Shown: positions 24,866 to 37,674 of the stretch, piece by piece
Position numbering within the stretch: the stretch's first letter is position 1
Layout: each line of letters opens with the position of its first letter
Assembly: GCA_021234535.1 (NCBI GenBank)
Contig: CM037832.1
Location: 10,361,575 to 10,425,574, forward strand
Length of the DNA: 64,000 nucleotides
Direction: 5' to 3'
DNA from: Stichopus chloronotus
Taxonomy: Eukaryota > Echinodermata > Holothuroidea > Aspidochirotida > Stichopodidae
Position numbers and translations under genes: made by a program
Notes under the pieces: generated by a model
The model's input: only the letters and a program-made list of their open reading frames with translations
Databases searched by the model: none
What the model was told of the DNA's origin: nothing

Positions 24866-26574
24866 TCCCTCACAGGGGAGTTTAAAGCAGGATCATATTT
24901 GACGCAAAAGAAAGAGAATTAATCGTTAATCTTCCATCTTTCAGTTTTATTTGATACCAACATGTAAGACACATCTACCGTAGGCCATCTTTCTTTTAGG
25001 AAGAATATCTTAATTAAGGTAGAAAGGGATTGGTTTAGTTCTTACGGCTAAACTCTAACACAAAGGCTAAAAGTAGTTATTTTCACCAAAGTTCCGTACG
25101 TTGACCAAATGACCCGGTTCTGCTAAAATTATTTTTTGGCCCTAAATTTGGCTTCATTAAAATTTATTTTAGGACAAATAAACAATGACACCGTGCAATA
25201 GTTTTTTATAGCTTTCTACAACGGTAAGAAGTATAGTTAGTCCTTTTGTGTAATTTTGAAAAAAAAAACATCGGAAATAACAGAACATCCTGCTCTACAA
25301 TGTTGATTACTTAGTTATCTCTTACATACCGATGATCATCTCTTGCGTACCATAATCAGCTGAGACATACCTTAACAGAGGCATATATCACGAATCACCC
25401 AGTCATTCACTGTGAAAATTCCATAAAGTACTAACAAAATGGCCCAAGCGAGAAAGGTGAAAATCGGATGATAGTATTTTCACATTGGACATCATTTTAG
25501 TGATACAATGAATAGTATTACATTGTGATCGATAAGTTACAATTCCTGAATCGACTGTGAATTAAAAAAAGAAAATCTTATCCCAAACAAGGAAAAGGCA
25601 ACAAAAAACATTGCTGTCACCAACCGTGTTATTTATTTAATTAAAAACCACCGACGGAACTTAAGAAAAAAAAAATCAGAGTCATACAGGCATGATCTAA
25701 ATGCAGGTTAATCGAGGCTCTTCAGACAGTGTATCGAAATGTGCTTGCTCTAGCTTAGTTACGTCGATGTGGCGCCAAGTCCAATACCGCGATCTTGACG
25801 AACGTGCACGTACACCAAATTTAATGTAACCATTTTCTTTATGTGGAAGTTTAAAGAAAATTGTGAATCACTCCGCGCGGATACCATAACCATCCTACAC
25901 TCTGGCCACTCTTTTTTCTTCCTTTTCTTTTGTTTTCCTTTGTTTTTCTTTCTTTATGACGACATCCATTCGAAGACCGGATTAAACAATGGAAAGAGTG
26001 ACGTCACATGTGGACCCTTCAGATAGGGGATGTTAGTAGAAATCCAAACAAAGTTTATTGGTATTACGTGATTCTAAAACGCTTCCGTAAAAACAAGATG
26101 AAGGGGAATTGTATATTTAAGACAGGTTGAAAATGTAAACACAGTTTAAAAAAAAAACGACCACGAAAACTGGTATTTCGTTGAATAGGAATACTTTGCA
26201 CGTAACATGATGAACGTCCGTGTTTTGAGGTTTTGACCAACTGGATTCATATGATTTAAGTACCCTTATCATGGGCAGTTCCAGAGAGGATGCAGAGGGT
26301 GCACCGCTTCCCCTCCCCTCACATAAAAAATTTCGAAGGTTAATAATATTTTTCACACACTAAGGTGGTACAATTTTGACAATTCAACTAGCACATACAG
26401 TATTAAATACACTCCAGTGTACCATCGATTTCGATTTGTGCTTCTAATAGTTTATTGTGGACACTTTCCTCTTCTTTCCTTTATATAGAAACTCATCCAC
26501 CATATTGAGAGCACCAATTTTTAATCTAATTCCTTCAGACGGAGGAGACACTCCCACAGTGGATGAATCTAGTG

Positions 26575-26595
26575 CCCCCCCCCCCAAAAAAAAAA
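26575..26595. repeat. C11 tract followed by A tract
   Basis: Eleven C then about 12 A. On the minus strand this is poly-T then poly-G. Confidence 0.9.
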
Positions 26596-27256
26596 ATTCC
26601 CCAAATAGCATCTGTATAGCGCCTCTGTGACAGCCGCTCCTTTGTGGCTGAACTTCAACCAAAAAATAATGCTCTTGGCAGGTAGCGGGAAGGCTACTCT
26701 AGGTGACCCCCAAACAGGTGACACCAAGTCTTAGATCCACCCCCATGACTTTTCATGCTGAACTGAGCGTCTCCAAATCAGAAGCCAAGTACAAATGTAT
26801 CCTTTTAAAGATTAGGCTAAAACCTGAGACACCGATATGGCGGCTTCTTCATCAGCTGATGAAAAAATTTAGGTAGGCTTATACCTCGATTTCCAAAATC
26901 ATAACTGATTCTATAGGTCAGATACATGGTACATCTTCTCAGTTATACAATAAATTAATTTCAGATAGGAGTAATTCAATGTAAGTTGAAAAGAAGAACT
27001 ATTTCGGACAATTTTTGGTACGATAAATGTAGGCCTATATAGAAAAAGCCAAAATGCCTTCCATCCAGTGATACATACTGACACAGATAGTTGTGTGAGC
27101 ATCGAAGTGAAAACAAAATTTATGCATTGTCCTGTTTCATGCTAAACAATTCATTTCTACTCTTTCTTTTTTTTTTTATTTGATGATAAGGATCACTGAA
27201 TTTCCAGCAGACGAATTAGGAAATGTTGACCATATATGGTATAATATGTAATAAGT

Positions 27257-27284
27257 CACACACACACACACACACAAACACACA
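27257..27284. repeat. (AC)n microsatellite
   Basis: About 28 bp of CA dinucleotides with one AA interruption. Confidence 0.95.
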
Positions 27285-27944
27285 AAAGAATTTCTGACTA
27301 TAGCAATGTCATGCGCACACTGCTTTGATATCATGTTGGCAGACGAGTTCAAAGGGTTTAATTAACCAACCGAATACAAAAAGCCATTCAGGTCCTTTTT
27401 CACGCTTTTCTTCGAACGGTGCTGCTTCCTCGTTCAGGAATTTAACACGTTAACTTACGTCTGATGCCCATAAGTTTTATTGTTTCTTCCTGTTTAATAA
27501 CAGATTACGTGTCAAACAAAATGTGCAAGACTGCATTAGTATCCACAGAGTAGAAGATAACTTTGTGGCTGGTCGGGGTATTTATTCATAACTCTTCTCT
27601 AGTGATTGTATAAACGATAGATGTTTGTTTTTTTCATGTATTCTTTCTATTCACAATAACCAACTATTACCGTCTGACTATCGACACCAAGTTTTTTAGA
27701 GGATAAAAATTTCAGGTACGTAGGCGGAACATTCCCTGTGTCATCAACTTATCGATTATCGACAAACATACCACTCAAAAAATAAAAACAATCGTTCAAT
27801 ACTAGATTTATGTCAGTTGATCATCTCCGTAATTAAATGTTTTGAATTTATTTCTATAACTTAGTAAATCGATCGCCTGTCTATGTATACATCTAAAATC
27901 TTTAGTTGTATGAAAGAACCGTGTTCCAATGAATACTAGGCTTG

Positions 27945-28000
27945 TATTGATTGATTCATTGATCGACTGATTTGTTGATTGATTGATTGGTTGATTGATC
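27945..28000. repeat. (TTGA)n tetranucleotide repeat
   Basis: Imperfect TTGATTGATTGG-type units over about 55 bp. Minus-strand translation of this array gives an NQSINQSTN-like low-complexity string that is not a gene. Confidence 0.85.
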
Positions 28001-28555
28001 CATATCGGTAATCCTGCCCCACAAGAAAACTTACCGGTGATGAAATGAACTTGCTGTGTAAGATTTAGTGGATTGGCTCTTCGCACATGTGTACTTTTAG
28101 TAGTTCGTTTTTTACAGAAATAATATAATTGTTTTTCCTTATATGTTTTTCGTGGATGTCATTTAAACCAGAAGTCAGAATGTCAAAGCGCCAGGCAAAA
28201 AGTGCTGTAAACTCTTTCAAAAGTGCAAACCGATATTGTGACTGCACCCCAATTACTGGAAATGGCCATTGGGGCAAAGTTCAGGCTTGTTATACGCGTA
28301 TCATGTAGGCCTATATATGCGGTATTAATTTGTTCGTGGTTATTGGCAAAAAAAAAAAAGAGAATAAATTTCTATTACACCTGGTTCGAAATACTAAGCC
28401 CTCGTTAAGTGAATTTCCGTCAAAATAAATACCGGGAATAAGGTGGCGTTCTCTCGTGAACCTCAAATGGTGACAACTCATTTTCTTCTTTTTTTTTTCT
28501 GACAATGTCGTCGAACCCATCCAAAACTATATTAAAATCAGATACTTTTCTCTCG

Positions 28556-28767
28556 TGACGTCATGAAGTATAACGTAGGGAGACATGTATGTATGCGTCA
28601 CAGTGTAGTTAACAAAGCTGGTAATGTTTTCAAAACCGAAGAAAGTGCAGCTACCAATATCATATTCACGTGATCTCTGAAACTGAATTTGTTTAGTCGT
28701 CAGATAACATTTACCCTTCATTTTTCTTAAAGCTGATTGGTTGTAAGTTTTCTCCCACCTGACGTCA
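28556..28767. promoter_or_regulatory. Two TGACGTCA palindromes about 200 bp apart
   Basis: Exact octamers at 28556-28563 (cgTGACGTCAtgaa) and 28760-28767 (ccTGACGTCAttgc). The first shares the flank TCATGAA with the site at 50636-50643. Confidence 0.35.
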
Positions 28768-29671
28768 TTGCTGTCAAAACGGAATAGATGAATCACATCC
28801 TACCTTTAATCATGGAGTTAATAGCGCTCCTTTAAGAGTCAAGACTGGTGTATGATTTTGTATGTTCAATGACGAACAACATTAAAATGTTGCCACAACG
28901 TCAACTAATTTGACGATTTAGACCTTCCTGCGCGTTTAATTTTTCTTTTTATTACTTATTTATTTTTTTCGATACTTACAAGTTCCGCGATAGTCAGATT
29001 CAAATAGACACACACACAAATGATGTTTAACTGTATCTGCTTTGTGTTTTGAGCAAAAATTGATAAAAGAATCAAAGTAAATCTATTTATTTTTCAATGT
29101 TGTGAAAGGGTGACTTTACATCACAGAAAGTTCAAAAAAAAAATTGCTTTCCCTTTTTATGAGAGCTACGAACACGTCTGTCTGTCTGTCTTCTATTGGC
29201 TATTTGTCTTACGTTTTCATTTCTTTCAAGACTATCTCGAATTTCTTTTCCAGAACACTTTACAACAATGTCCTGAAACATTGATGTAGACATGTTAGTG
29301 TAAATTAATTATTGAATGGTATTGCCTCAAAGGTGGTGCACAAATTAAGGTACCTCATCTAATTTCTTTTTAATTTATATACTTATTTATTTTTCCTGTG
29401 TGTCTGACTGAAGTATTCTGTTACCTCCCATCGATCGGTAACCTGCAGACAACTGATTTTCATGGGACTCGTTTTCTGTGACTTGTTGCTAAGTAGCATG
29501 GTCGAAATGCAATGAAAATAATTAAAACCAAAAAAAAAAAGGCGGGGTCATCCACTCACTAGATCTGTTCAACCACTGAGGTATGATATAATGAGAAGTA
29601 TTATTAACCTGTCGAAGAGGAAGAGTTGCTATGGTGATATCAGAACATAACTTGTAAATAACTGACATGTG

Positions 29672-30143
29672 TTAAAGGGATTGGAGACTCGTTCCAAATT
29701 CAACACTGCCCTCGGATGGTCGGTTCAATTTTTCCCAGTTAGTATAGCCAGTTGCTTAGGACAGAACTTGACATTTTCATTCAGCAGCTTGTGTCCATCT
29801 CAAATTAGGAGAAACAGAGGCATGCTTTCTCTTTGCAAATTAAGTTGAGAAGCGAATCACTGCTACCCTCACAATGCGGCGACAGCTGTGACTATGCACA
29901 ACACCTCGTATTGGCACTGTACATATCTGCTATTCTGTATTGCATAGGCCAACGTTGAACTATGTAGGGCAGCGACGCCGTTATCACACTGAATCCATGA
30001 GGAAGGCCGGTTCTCTGCGCATCATATAAGTTCCTTAAAGACAAAGATTAGTTTACTGGCTTTAGATCTTTTTCTTCACGTGTCGTCGATCTCATCACGA
30101 CGATTCTTTATTGTACCCGAAATTTATTCTGCAATCTCTTTAA
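29672..30143. mobile_element. Possible TIR element bounded by TTAAAGRGATTG
   Basis: The left end reads TTAAAGGGATTGGAGA and the right end on the other strand reads TTAAAGAGATTGCAGA, giving about 14 matching bases of 16. The arms inside do not pair. The termini resemble the TTAAAGGG ends of families A and B. With no second copy and short ends, coincidence is possible. Confidence 0.35.
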
Positions 30144-30252
30144 CATCTGAACAAGAACAATTAAAACTGATGAACTTGACAAATTAATTAAAAGTATAAT
30201 TATCTACAATAGTTATATGATATTTATCTTCTCTCCCTCCTCATCTTCCGCC

Positions 30253-30290
30253 ACTCTCTTTCTACCTCTCTCTCTTTCTCTCTCTCTCTA
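30253..30290. repeat. (CT)n microsatellite, interrupted
   Basis: A pyrimidine-only tract of CT dinucleotides with TTT and ACC interruptions. Confidence 0.85.
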
Positions 30291-30984
30291 AGTTGTTAAT
30301 AGTTCGTTGACCACTGTACCGTTTACACTCTGCCAAACTTTTCTGCTGGGTGTTTATTGAAGATAGAACATGGGGTCATCTACTCACTTCCTTGACGATG
30401 CTCTCATTAACAGACTAATAAGCCATCAATCCTAGTTTAATTCCCATGGATTTTTCACAAATCGGAACCTTTTTTTGGCTAATGGTTCGTTTGTTTTTTG
30501 TCATAACAACGCCAGTTGACAGTGGGACGACTTACCTTGTCTCTCTCTTCAATTTCTTTAATCGCCACACTTTGCACGAAGAGGCTTATTGTTCAATTTA
30601 ATTTACCCATTTTGGCATGATTAGCGTTCCAGACATTTTCGCAATCGTCTGCCTGCAAACGTGCTTGTGTAGGTGCGTGTGTGCGTGAATGTGTATGCGC
30701 GTGAGTTTATATGACTTTGTGACGCTCACGTCTTACAAAAGTCACCTCTAGGCACAAATCAAGGTTCACATGTCTATCATTTTGTCAGCAGCGTTCCTCA
30801 CCACAATAAACACTGTAAGCACAAATGTATGACAGTTTCATAACTTGCAACAAAGCTTACTGACATTTCTAAACGGTGAAAACTGACAAAGGAGAACGGG
30901 TTTAAAATATTTATTATGACATACTAGTTCTGCGAAAATGTTCGACGACACTATCCTAATCAAAAGAACTACCTACTGTAGTCC

Positions 30985-31558
30985 TTAAAAGGATGGTCTA
31001 GCCACAAATTTAGCTTAGATATGTTGAAGAGTAAGTTTATACAACCATTCTGGTGAAACTTCGATTCAGCTCCCATGTGTGGTTCTCAATATATTACCAC
31101 TTGAAGTTACCCCCTTTTCTACCAACTGTGAACTTGAGGCAAGCAGGAGTGACATCATCTGCTCACATGGGTGAATAGGCTTTTGTTTTCTTTGTTATTG
31201 AATTTATTATTTCGACCTTGAAATCAATAGGTGGTCAGCTTAGGTACTGGTCATGTGACTGTCTCAAAACTCTCATACCCCTCCTACATTCACATTATGA
31301 TAGCACTAGATATTAAAGTATTAAATTTGGTGTAAAGTTTAAAGAAAAACATGAAACGCTTTATCAATGTGGGGAAATGACATCACTCCCGCTTGCTTCA
31401 AGTCAACTGTTGGTGACAAATGTGGTAACTTCAACTGCTCATATCTCCGGAACCACACATGGGAATTGAATGGAAGTTTCATTGGAATGAAATTTTAAAT
31501 TTTCTCTTCTACTGTTCACGTTTCTACCAAAATGCCTCGCTCCAGTCTTATCGCTTAA
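30985..31558. mobile_element. TTAA-bounded foldback element with ~138-bp arms (family C)
   Basis: Bases 31021-31158 and 31377-31515 are imperfect inverted repeats. The best blocks are CCCATGTGTGGTTC, TTGAAGTTACC, and the segment with CAAGCRGGAGTGAYGTCAT. The intervening loop is about 218 bp. Beyond the arms, both ends reach a TTAA (30985-30988 and 31555-31558), and the terminal bases resemble each other (ttaaaaggatggtct versus ttaagcgataagact). No coding frame of note is present. A transcript through it would fold into a long hairpin. It is non-autonomous, and its superfamily is not determined. Confidence 0.7.
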
Positions 31559-31984
31559 CTAAATAGACAAATTGCCCAGTTTGCCTTAATCATGATCATT
31601 TTTGGTTACATACAGAAACTCATTGGTAGCTTCAGAACCGTAGCATACGCTTGTGACGGACTTATTGTTACAGGTCAACAAACAAATGAAGGGGGATTCA
31701 AGGGTAAACTCTTCTCCCCTGGCAGGAGGGTGTCCCCTCCCACGTGAGGAAGTCTCAAATCTATATATTTCTTTCTATCTTATGAACCCTCGATGACTAC
31801 AAATAGTAATATTTTTCCATCACAACCCTTACCCCAACCTCACAATACTAGACATGACCATTTTACTCATAGTCTGCATCAGTTCCGAGAAAGGGATGAG
31901 TAAAGCGAAAAAAAAAATGAGTACAAATGTTCAAGGGTCTTACGTCGATTAATTCAGATTTGTTTCCTCTATATTTAGAAAAGC

Positions 31985-32050
31985 TTAAAGAGGCTCATTG
32001 TGTTGTCATCATTTATTTTGTGACACTTCTCGGTGAAGAATTCCAATACA
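31985..32050. mobile_element. Family B MITE fragment
   Basis: TTAAAGAGGCTCATTGTGTT, followed after a few bases by attttgtgacacttctc, matches the left end of the family B element at 49843 (TTAAAGAGGCTCATTGAGTT, attttgtgaaattcac). The matching stops after about 65 bp, so this is a fragment or a badly decayed copy. Confidence 0.45.
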
Positions 32051-32728
32051 TACCAATAATTCTAATAGGTCTCATTAGTCGTGTATCTATCCCTAATTTT
32101 ACTGAAATGTGAGAAATTGTAGGTAGTTTTTTATGAACAGTTGTTGCCTATGCTTATACATTATGGTAAAAAGCGTGCAATCAGTGATTTTGATAGTTAA
32201 CTACCATATCAAACGGTTCAGTTTTGGTTCAGATGTTCCGTGGTTGTACAATTCACCATCGACACATGAGTAGTGACAGGTGTGACAAAACATCATGAAT
32301 TTTGTGAACCAACTCAATAAAGAGTCCCTGCTCATTGGGTTGTTGCCATGTGCCTTTCCAGTATTTCCTTGAAAACTCTTTGCACACGTCACTATAATAA
32401 TTTCCGGTTACTCTTCGCAGTTACTCGTGCACAATTAATAACACTACTATGATAGCAAAGTGCGGTGTATACACAAACACTCTTACAGATGTGTCATCAC
32501 TACTTGCAAAAAGTGGCCCTAAACTTGTGACATTTGCAGCAAGTTAGCAAGGAGAGACTGACGTCACAAAAGCTATTTAGTGAGACGACCAATCACAAGT
32601 TAAAGACGTTCCAACTTAAATGTGAGATCCACAAATTGACGTTCACCCATTCGTCTTTATACTGCCACGCTCCGATAACCAAAATAGAGCGAAAGGAATC
32701 AGATCTTTTTCCCTCCTTTTTTTTTGTT

Positions 32729-32740
32729 GGGGGGGGGGGG
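32729..32740. repeat. G12 homopolymer tract
   Basis: A pure G run directly after a T-rich run. Confidence 0.95.
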
Positions 32741-33049
32741 CGCCAACAATCGTTTTGTTGTTCGAAGGGATGTTTTAGTCCCTAAGTTACAAACCGAAAC
32801 ATTTGTTAAAAGGAAGAGATATACACTTGCTCTCCTTCCAATAGTAACTCAAAAAGCCAATGAGAGATAGAATAGGAGGAACGTCCCTGGACAAAATTGG
32901 CCAATAACGGAAATGAGTCAATGTCTGATTGAGGTGTTTGAAACGGCAAATTTTGGATTGAAAAACGTCCTGAGGCCGGTTCAACGTGGTGTCTGGACGA
33001 ACAAGTTTTCACTATGACCTAATAACACCCGTGAGAAAAATTTCGCTCC

Positions 33050-33175
33050 GAAGGCAACAACCGGAAGTAAATGCCCATTAGACGCATCCTGAACAACTGG
33101 TTGGGTCATCCCTTCGCGGTTACGTCCAACCGACTTGATCACGTGACGTATGTACACTACCGCCATCCCATTTAC
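33050..33175 (-). promoter_or_regulatory. Promoter-like cluster of ETS, E-box and YY1-type sites
   Basis: Within about 125 bp the sequence has CCGGAAGT (full ETS site, about 33061), CACGTGACGT (E-box overlapping a CRE half-site, about 33140-33149) and GCCATCC, which is GGATGGC on the minus strand (YY1-type core with ATG, about 33164). CpG density is higher than in the surroundings. On the minus strand the ATG inside GGGATGGCGG opens a 61-codon frame that matches nothing I know. The combination is typical of housekeeping promoters in animals, but each site is short and no transcript is known. Confidence 0.25.
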
Positions 33176-35493
33176 CTATCGTTGTATACCATAACCTTTG
33201 TAACCCATGACCCCAAATGATGAGGTTTTTTTTCTTTTTTCTTGTTAATCATTGATTTTGTAAGTACAAATTGTTGGGGTAAGAGTGTTTGTATTAGTTA
33301 GAGCTTTTATTTTTGTTCTATTAACCCCAATCGCGACATTGTTTCTCCATTTTCGTTATTTTTTCAGGTTATCTTTGTGTTATATTTTCTACGGATGAAC
33401 GCAAAAAGATATACAGCGTTCGCGTGCAGATCATGATCACCAAAGTAGCCCAAAACGTGGCTAGATAAAAATAAAAAAACAGTTCGTTAACGGTATTCAT
33501 ACACAATTCGTATCACTCGGTTGTATCTTACCCGATATGTAACACTAAAAAGAAGTATAGTTTTTTTTATTAACGCCACTCTACTTCCGTGTTTGTAATT
33601 AAATATTTCAAGTACAAATGATATTTCGATTATATATATTGCGTTCTCAAATCGAAGAGAAAAAGTGCCAATGTGAGGATTTATGGCAACGACAAACTTG
33701 TCCCTCTCATTAAGAAGGTCACTCTAAAGTGATATCGGATTCAATTCCGATCAGATTTTTGCAAATTTCATTTGATCGAAGCGAGTAAAAAATTTTGTCG
33801 ATCTTATAGAGCGGTCATATTAGTCGTTGCTTCCGAATACTGAAATAATAACGTCAACCAATCGAGGTCGTGAATAAATCTTAAAAAGCTTTTAGAGATT
33901 AAGGAGTAGTGAACTTTTCGGAAATTCGGAATGGTATTAAACATCTCGGTTGAGTCGTAATTTCAGATTAAATCGAATTGGGACAATTTAAAGGAAGACT
34001 GTTAGGGTAACATATTGGTCTAGAGTGACCATGGTAAATGAAAATAATGACAGAATATACCACTGGTATCATAGTTTTTTTAAAAAAAATCGGATCCGAT
34101 ATTTCGTATTTGTACATGTGACCCACGCCTTACAGTACATTTCGGCAAACCGTAGGTATTCGTCGGCGATGAGATGTAATATGAATGTAAAAGAACACGA
34201 GTATTGGACAAAAGTATGTGTACATAGTTGAACGATGCAATCATGAATAAGGTTACGTAATCAATGAATTTACTGAATATAAGAATTTGGTATTGAAAAA
34301 AAGGAGAAAAAAAACGTGATAAAAAGTCACGTTGCTTTTACTGAAGGAATTGACCATGGAGTTCCGTGGGTAGACGAGGAGCTGAAGGAAAAAAAATGGG
34401 AAGGGTCAGGAATGGTTTGGGAATGGTGAAAAAGAGTGGAAGAGTCAGGTTGAGGATAGACTAGCCTAGGGTTAGTGTTAGGATGAAAATGGGTGCAGGA
34501 AGGGGAGTGGAATCGCATGATACGCATTCATTATAAACTGTTCAAATAAATTTGCTCGAAGTACAACAAGTTCTGTGTAATTCACTTGTAAATAGAAACC
34601 CATTAATAAGAAATGCTTCCATTATTCTCAAGTCAAGCGAATTGATCTTATCAATTCAGGGATGGGACGATAATGCAACGATCACCGACGAATTTGGACG
34701 TTTCGATGTAGCGTCTCGATGACGTTAACGTTGCGTTACGTAAATAACTATAACCTAGAACAATCATGAGTCGATCGCTTAACGAACGTCGGGACCATGA
34801 AATATTCAAACGTTCACTAAAATCAATAAAACTTTGCTTAAATAACTGACTAGGTATCTCTCTTTTCGTGCTATATTCTGGTGATGCCTATATTGAGTAA
34901 TCCGTATGAAATGAATTTTGAAATGAAGGTAGCAATACACAACGCAATGTCTTTGATGTAAATCTTGAGTCAATCACTACCACAAAGAGCAAAGAAATAA
35001 TATTTACCACAATTAAGAATGATCATATTTACAAACAAAAAAGAAAGTTGTTTTTTTTTCTTTCTAAAATTGTACTATACGAGCGTCAACAATGACATTT
35101 TTTGCCCCAAACTTTGGTAATGTTTGCAAATTTTAATTTCATACTAAAAACAGAAACTAAAAACATCGCGGTAAGTAACATATTCGGCTTCGGGAATCAA
35201 AAGTGATAAGACAAATAGTCTAATTATTTATGATATTGTTTGAGGATTATACATTTCAGGTCCCTTTTTACATTGAAATCGCATCGCTTCTACACGCTGT
35301 GCTGTTGTGTAGAACGCAGTGATTGATCCATGACACTGATCGACTCATGATTAGGCCGAGAGAGACTAGATTATAAAACTTCGACAGTGTCTGTAAAAGT
35401 TTTAAACGCATGACCTGTTATCGTTTATGTGTACTCCATCCGCAGATCTGTACATTAATTAGACTGGGTAAACTGCACTTCTCTGCGAGGCCA

Positions 35494-35989
35494 CCGAAGA
35501 CTAGTCTTTGGGTGTCGTAACATGGCCTACATGGGGCGCCAAAAGGTCAAAGCGAATCATGAGTTCCTGGATTAGATGTCATAACATAACATAACAAGTT
35601 AGAGGGCAAACGAGGGCCAAATGCCCCATAAAATGCAACATCAATGCACATATGGTATTGTTTCCTTTGGTAACTGAAATCGTTTGCTATGACATTGCAC
35701 TTTTACTCCTGAAAGGCTTTTGATTATGTTCGACAGACCTTTTAACTTACTTTGCCACATCCTCGACAGAGGAGAGCTTGGTATAGTGACGTAGATGACT
35801 TTCCTGGGTTAACTATGTCTGCCTTTCAGCCCTCGAATTGAAGGTGAAATCAATAGATCCAAAGGAAAGCACACTCTTTGTGCACGGCATTGATGTTATA
35901 ACCATTATTCTAATCCAGGAAATCACGATTCGTTTGCCTTTTGGCGTTCCATGTCGGCCATGTTGCGACACCCAAAGACTAGCGTCCGT
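35494..35989. mobile_element. Foldback element with ~97-bp arms (family F)
   Basis: Left arm 35494-35590 and right arm 35892-35989 are inverted repeats of roughly 80-90% identity by eye. Matching blocks include GACTAGTCTTTGGGTGTCG, AACATGGCC, GCGCCAAAAGG or CGCCAAAAGG, and TTCCTGGATTAGA. Weaker complementarity may continue outward to about 35460 and 36020. The spacer of about 300 bp shows no gene; the 86-codon plus-strand frame at 35838-36098 runs through the right arm and is a by-product of it. Confidence 0.7.
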
Positions 35990-36370
35990 TGACTTCACTG
36001 TGGAGAGCCTGTTTAGTGTTAACGCGTTGTTGAAAAGAGTTGCTTACGAAATCCAGTTAATGTACAGATCAGTGCCTCCACCCAGACATATTTTTTAGGG
36101 CAGTGCTGCGCAATGGGTCGGTGCCTCTGGGAGAGTGAAACCGCTGTTCGCGTACCTACAAGCATGAGGCACGCATTGTCTACGCAATGCGAGGCCCAAA
36201 TGGCTGTTGTGGCACACATGGAAACGCATTGATAATACTTGTTTACGCATATAGGATAAGTATTGACACCACTCTGAGTTCATGCAGTGTTAAAGCATGG
36301 GAAAGTTGCGTTCATGACACCAAAATTAGGACGGTAGAGCAGCAGGACGGAAGAAGAAAAAACACGCGCG

Positions 36371-36407
36371 CACGGCGTGGCATCCTAAGTAAAGACGCCA
36401 CGCCGTG
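36371..36407. repeat. GC-rich hairpin, perfect 11-bp stem
   Basis: CACGGCGTGGC (36371-36381) and GCCACGCCGTG (36397-36407) are perfect complements around a 15-nt loop. Purine-rich flanks on the left (ggaagaagaa) and pyrimidine-rich flanks on the right (cttcctcttcctcc) could extend the pairing after a bulge. It is not followed by a T tract and is not a bacterial terminator. It may be the core of a small foldback element. Confidence 0.75.
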
Positions 36408-36974
36408 TTTGCCTGCTTCCTCTTCCTCCTAACATTAAAGGTGTCTCGTTTTGGAAGACGACGGGCGCATTCATTTACAAAGTTGCAGAGCTTTGTTAGC
36501 TTCCACCCTCATTACTATGTTGTAACAATGGCGAATTGAAAATCTACAGAAAGAGGGAAATTACAATGGCAACCATGCACTGTGCGTTCATGTGGGACGT
36601 TTAATCGATCGACGACCGTTCTGAAAATTAACAGGAAGGAGAGATACTGGATTCTGCTCATGCGCAGTGCAATTTTGTGCGCATTCCGTCCTCTTTGTTT
36701 AAAGTCGTGAAATCGAAAAATCCAAAAATAGTGCACAATAGGGACAAAAATAGTGCAAGTGTCACGGTAGCTTAAGAACTTCGTTTGCGCGAGATTGACA
36801 GAGATCGCTCTCTACCCAACAGGCGCGCACATTGTCTTGCAATGTCGACGTCACTCTTAAAGTAAGCTTCACCATTCATGAATAATGAATGCGGTTGAGA
36901 CATATTAGAATATTGATGTCGACGTGGTCCATGACATTATTTGACTGTTCCTGTTATTACAGAGGTTCTCCTCT

Positions 36975-36988
36975 CCCCCCCCCCCCCC
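36975..36988. repeat. C14 homopolymer tract
   Basis: A pure C run of 14 nt preceded by a CT-rich segment. Confidence 0.95.
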
Positions 36989-37674
36989 TTCTTAATACAT
37001 ACATTTTCTCCTTTGGTTCAATGAAATGGTACAGATGCTCCTTTTCCTCTGGAAGACAAGGTAAACAATACAAGCCAGTGGGTGAGCGGCAATTAGCCTT
37101 CCTCTTTCGTTTCAATCACATTTTAAACACAATTGTATCATTTTCTTTTCTGACTTGCCGTTCATCAAATAAACCAGTGGAATATTAATTTTACAAACCC
37201 TGGATTTCTCACGGTTGGCTTATTTTCTTTTTCCATTGTTAACCATGGTCGCGTGCACGAATCGCATTTCAAAAGAAATAAACAAAACGAAGAGTGAAGG
37301 AACATTGTGCAGTAAGTTCAAACCAATAACCAATACACAAGTGGCTCACAATATGTCATGGGACGTGAAGGGGTGTAGTAATTTAAAAAAATCGAAAAAT
37401 ATCCAACAATTCTTGAGTTTAATGAATATCTGCTTTTGCTATTGTAACGTCCCATACATAACAATAAAAAGAATAGGCTAATGAAAAGGATAATGAAAAA
37501 GAGCAAATGTCGATTAGCTTATAACGGTAGGTGTACCTTTTATAGGTGATTTCATGTAACGTCCAGCGAGTGACACTCAGAGAAATGTCAAAGCTTGGAT
37601 TTTTCTGGTGACACTGTCGGGCATCGAACACATACTCATGTGAGGCCTAAGCCATCGAAATCCTATACTTTAGC

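Larger units (their letters stand above)
17660..29660. other. Long non-coding stretch, no gene recognised
   Basis: Twelve kilobases contain only chance-length open frames, several microsatellites (annotated), short C or G tracts and five CRE-like palindromes. A degenerate repeat lies around 24.05-24.44 kb. No exon, RNA gene or transposon terminus was recognised. The stretch could be a long intron or intergenic DNA. Confidence 0.55.
32060..35450. other. Non-coding stretch, no gene recognised
   Basis: Only chance-length open frames. The stretch contains a G12 tract (32729-32740), a TGACGTCA site at 32559-32566, a promoter-like cluster at about 33.05-33.18 kb and a CpG-richer patch at 34.67-34.76 kb. 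Confidence 0.55.

Noticed and set aside
34660..34760. CAGGGATGGGACGAT-like start resembling a hAT transposon end
   Set aside because: No matching inverted end or 8-bp target duplication was found downstream.
36371..36407. Rho-independent terminator
   Set aside because: There is no T tract after the stem and the context is eukaryotic.
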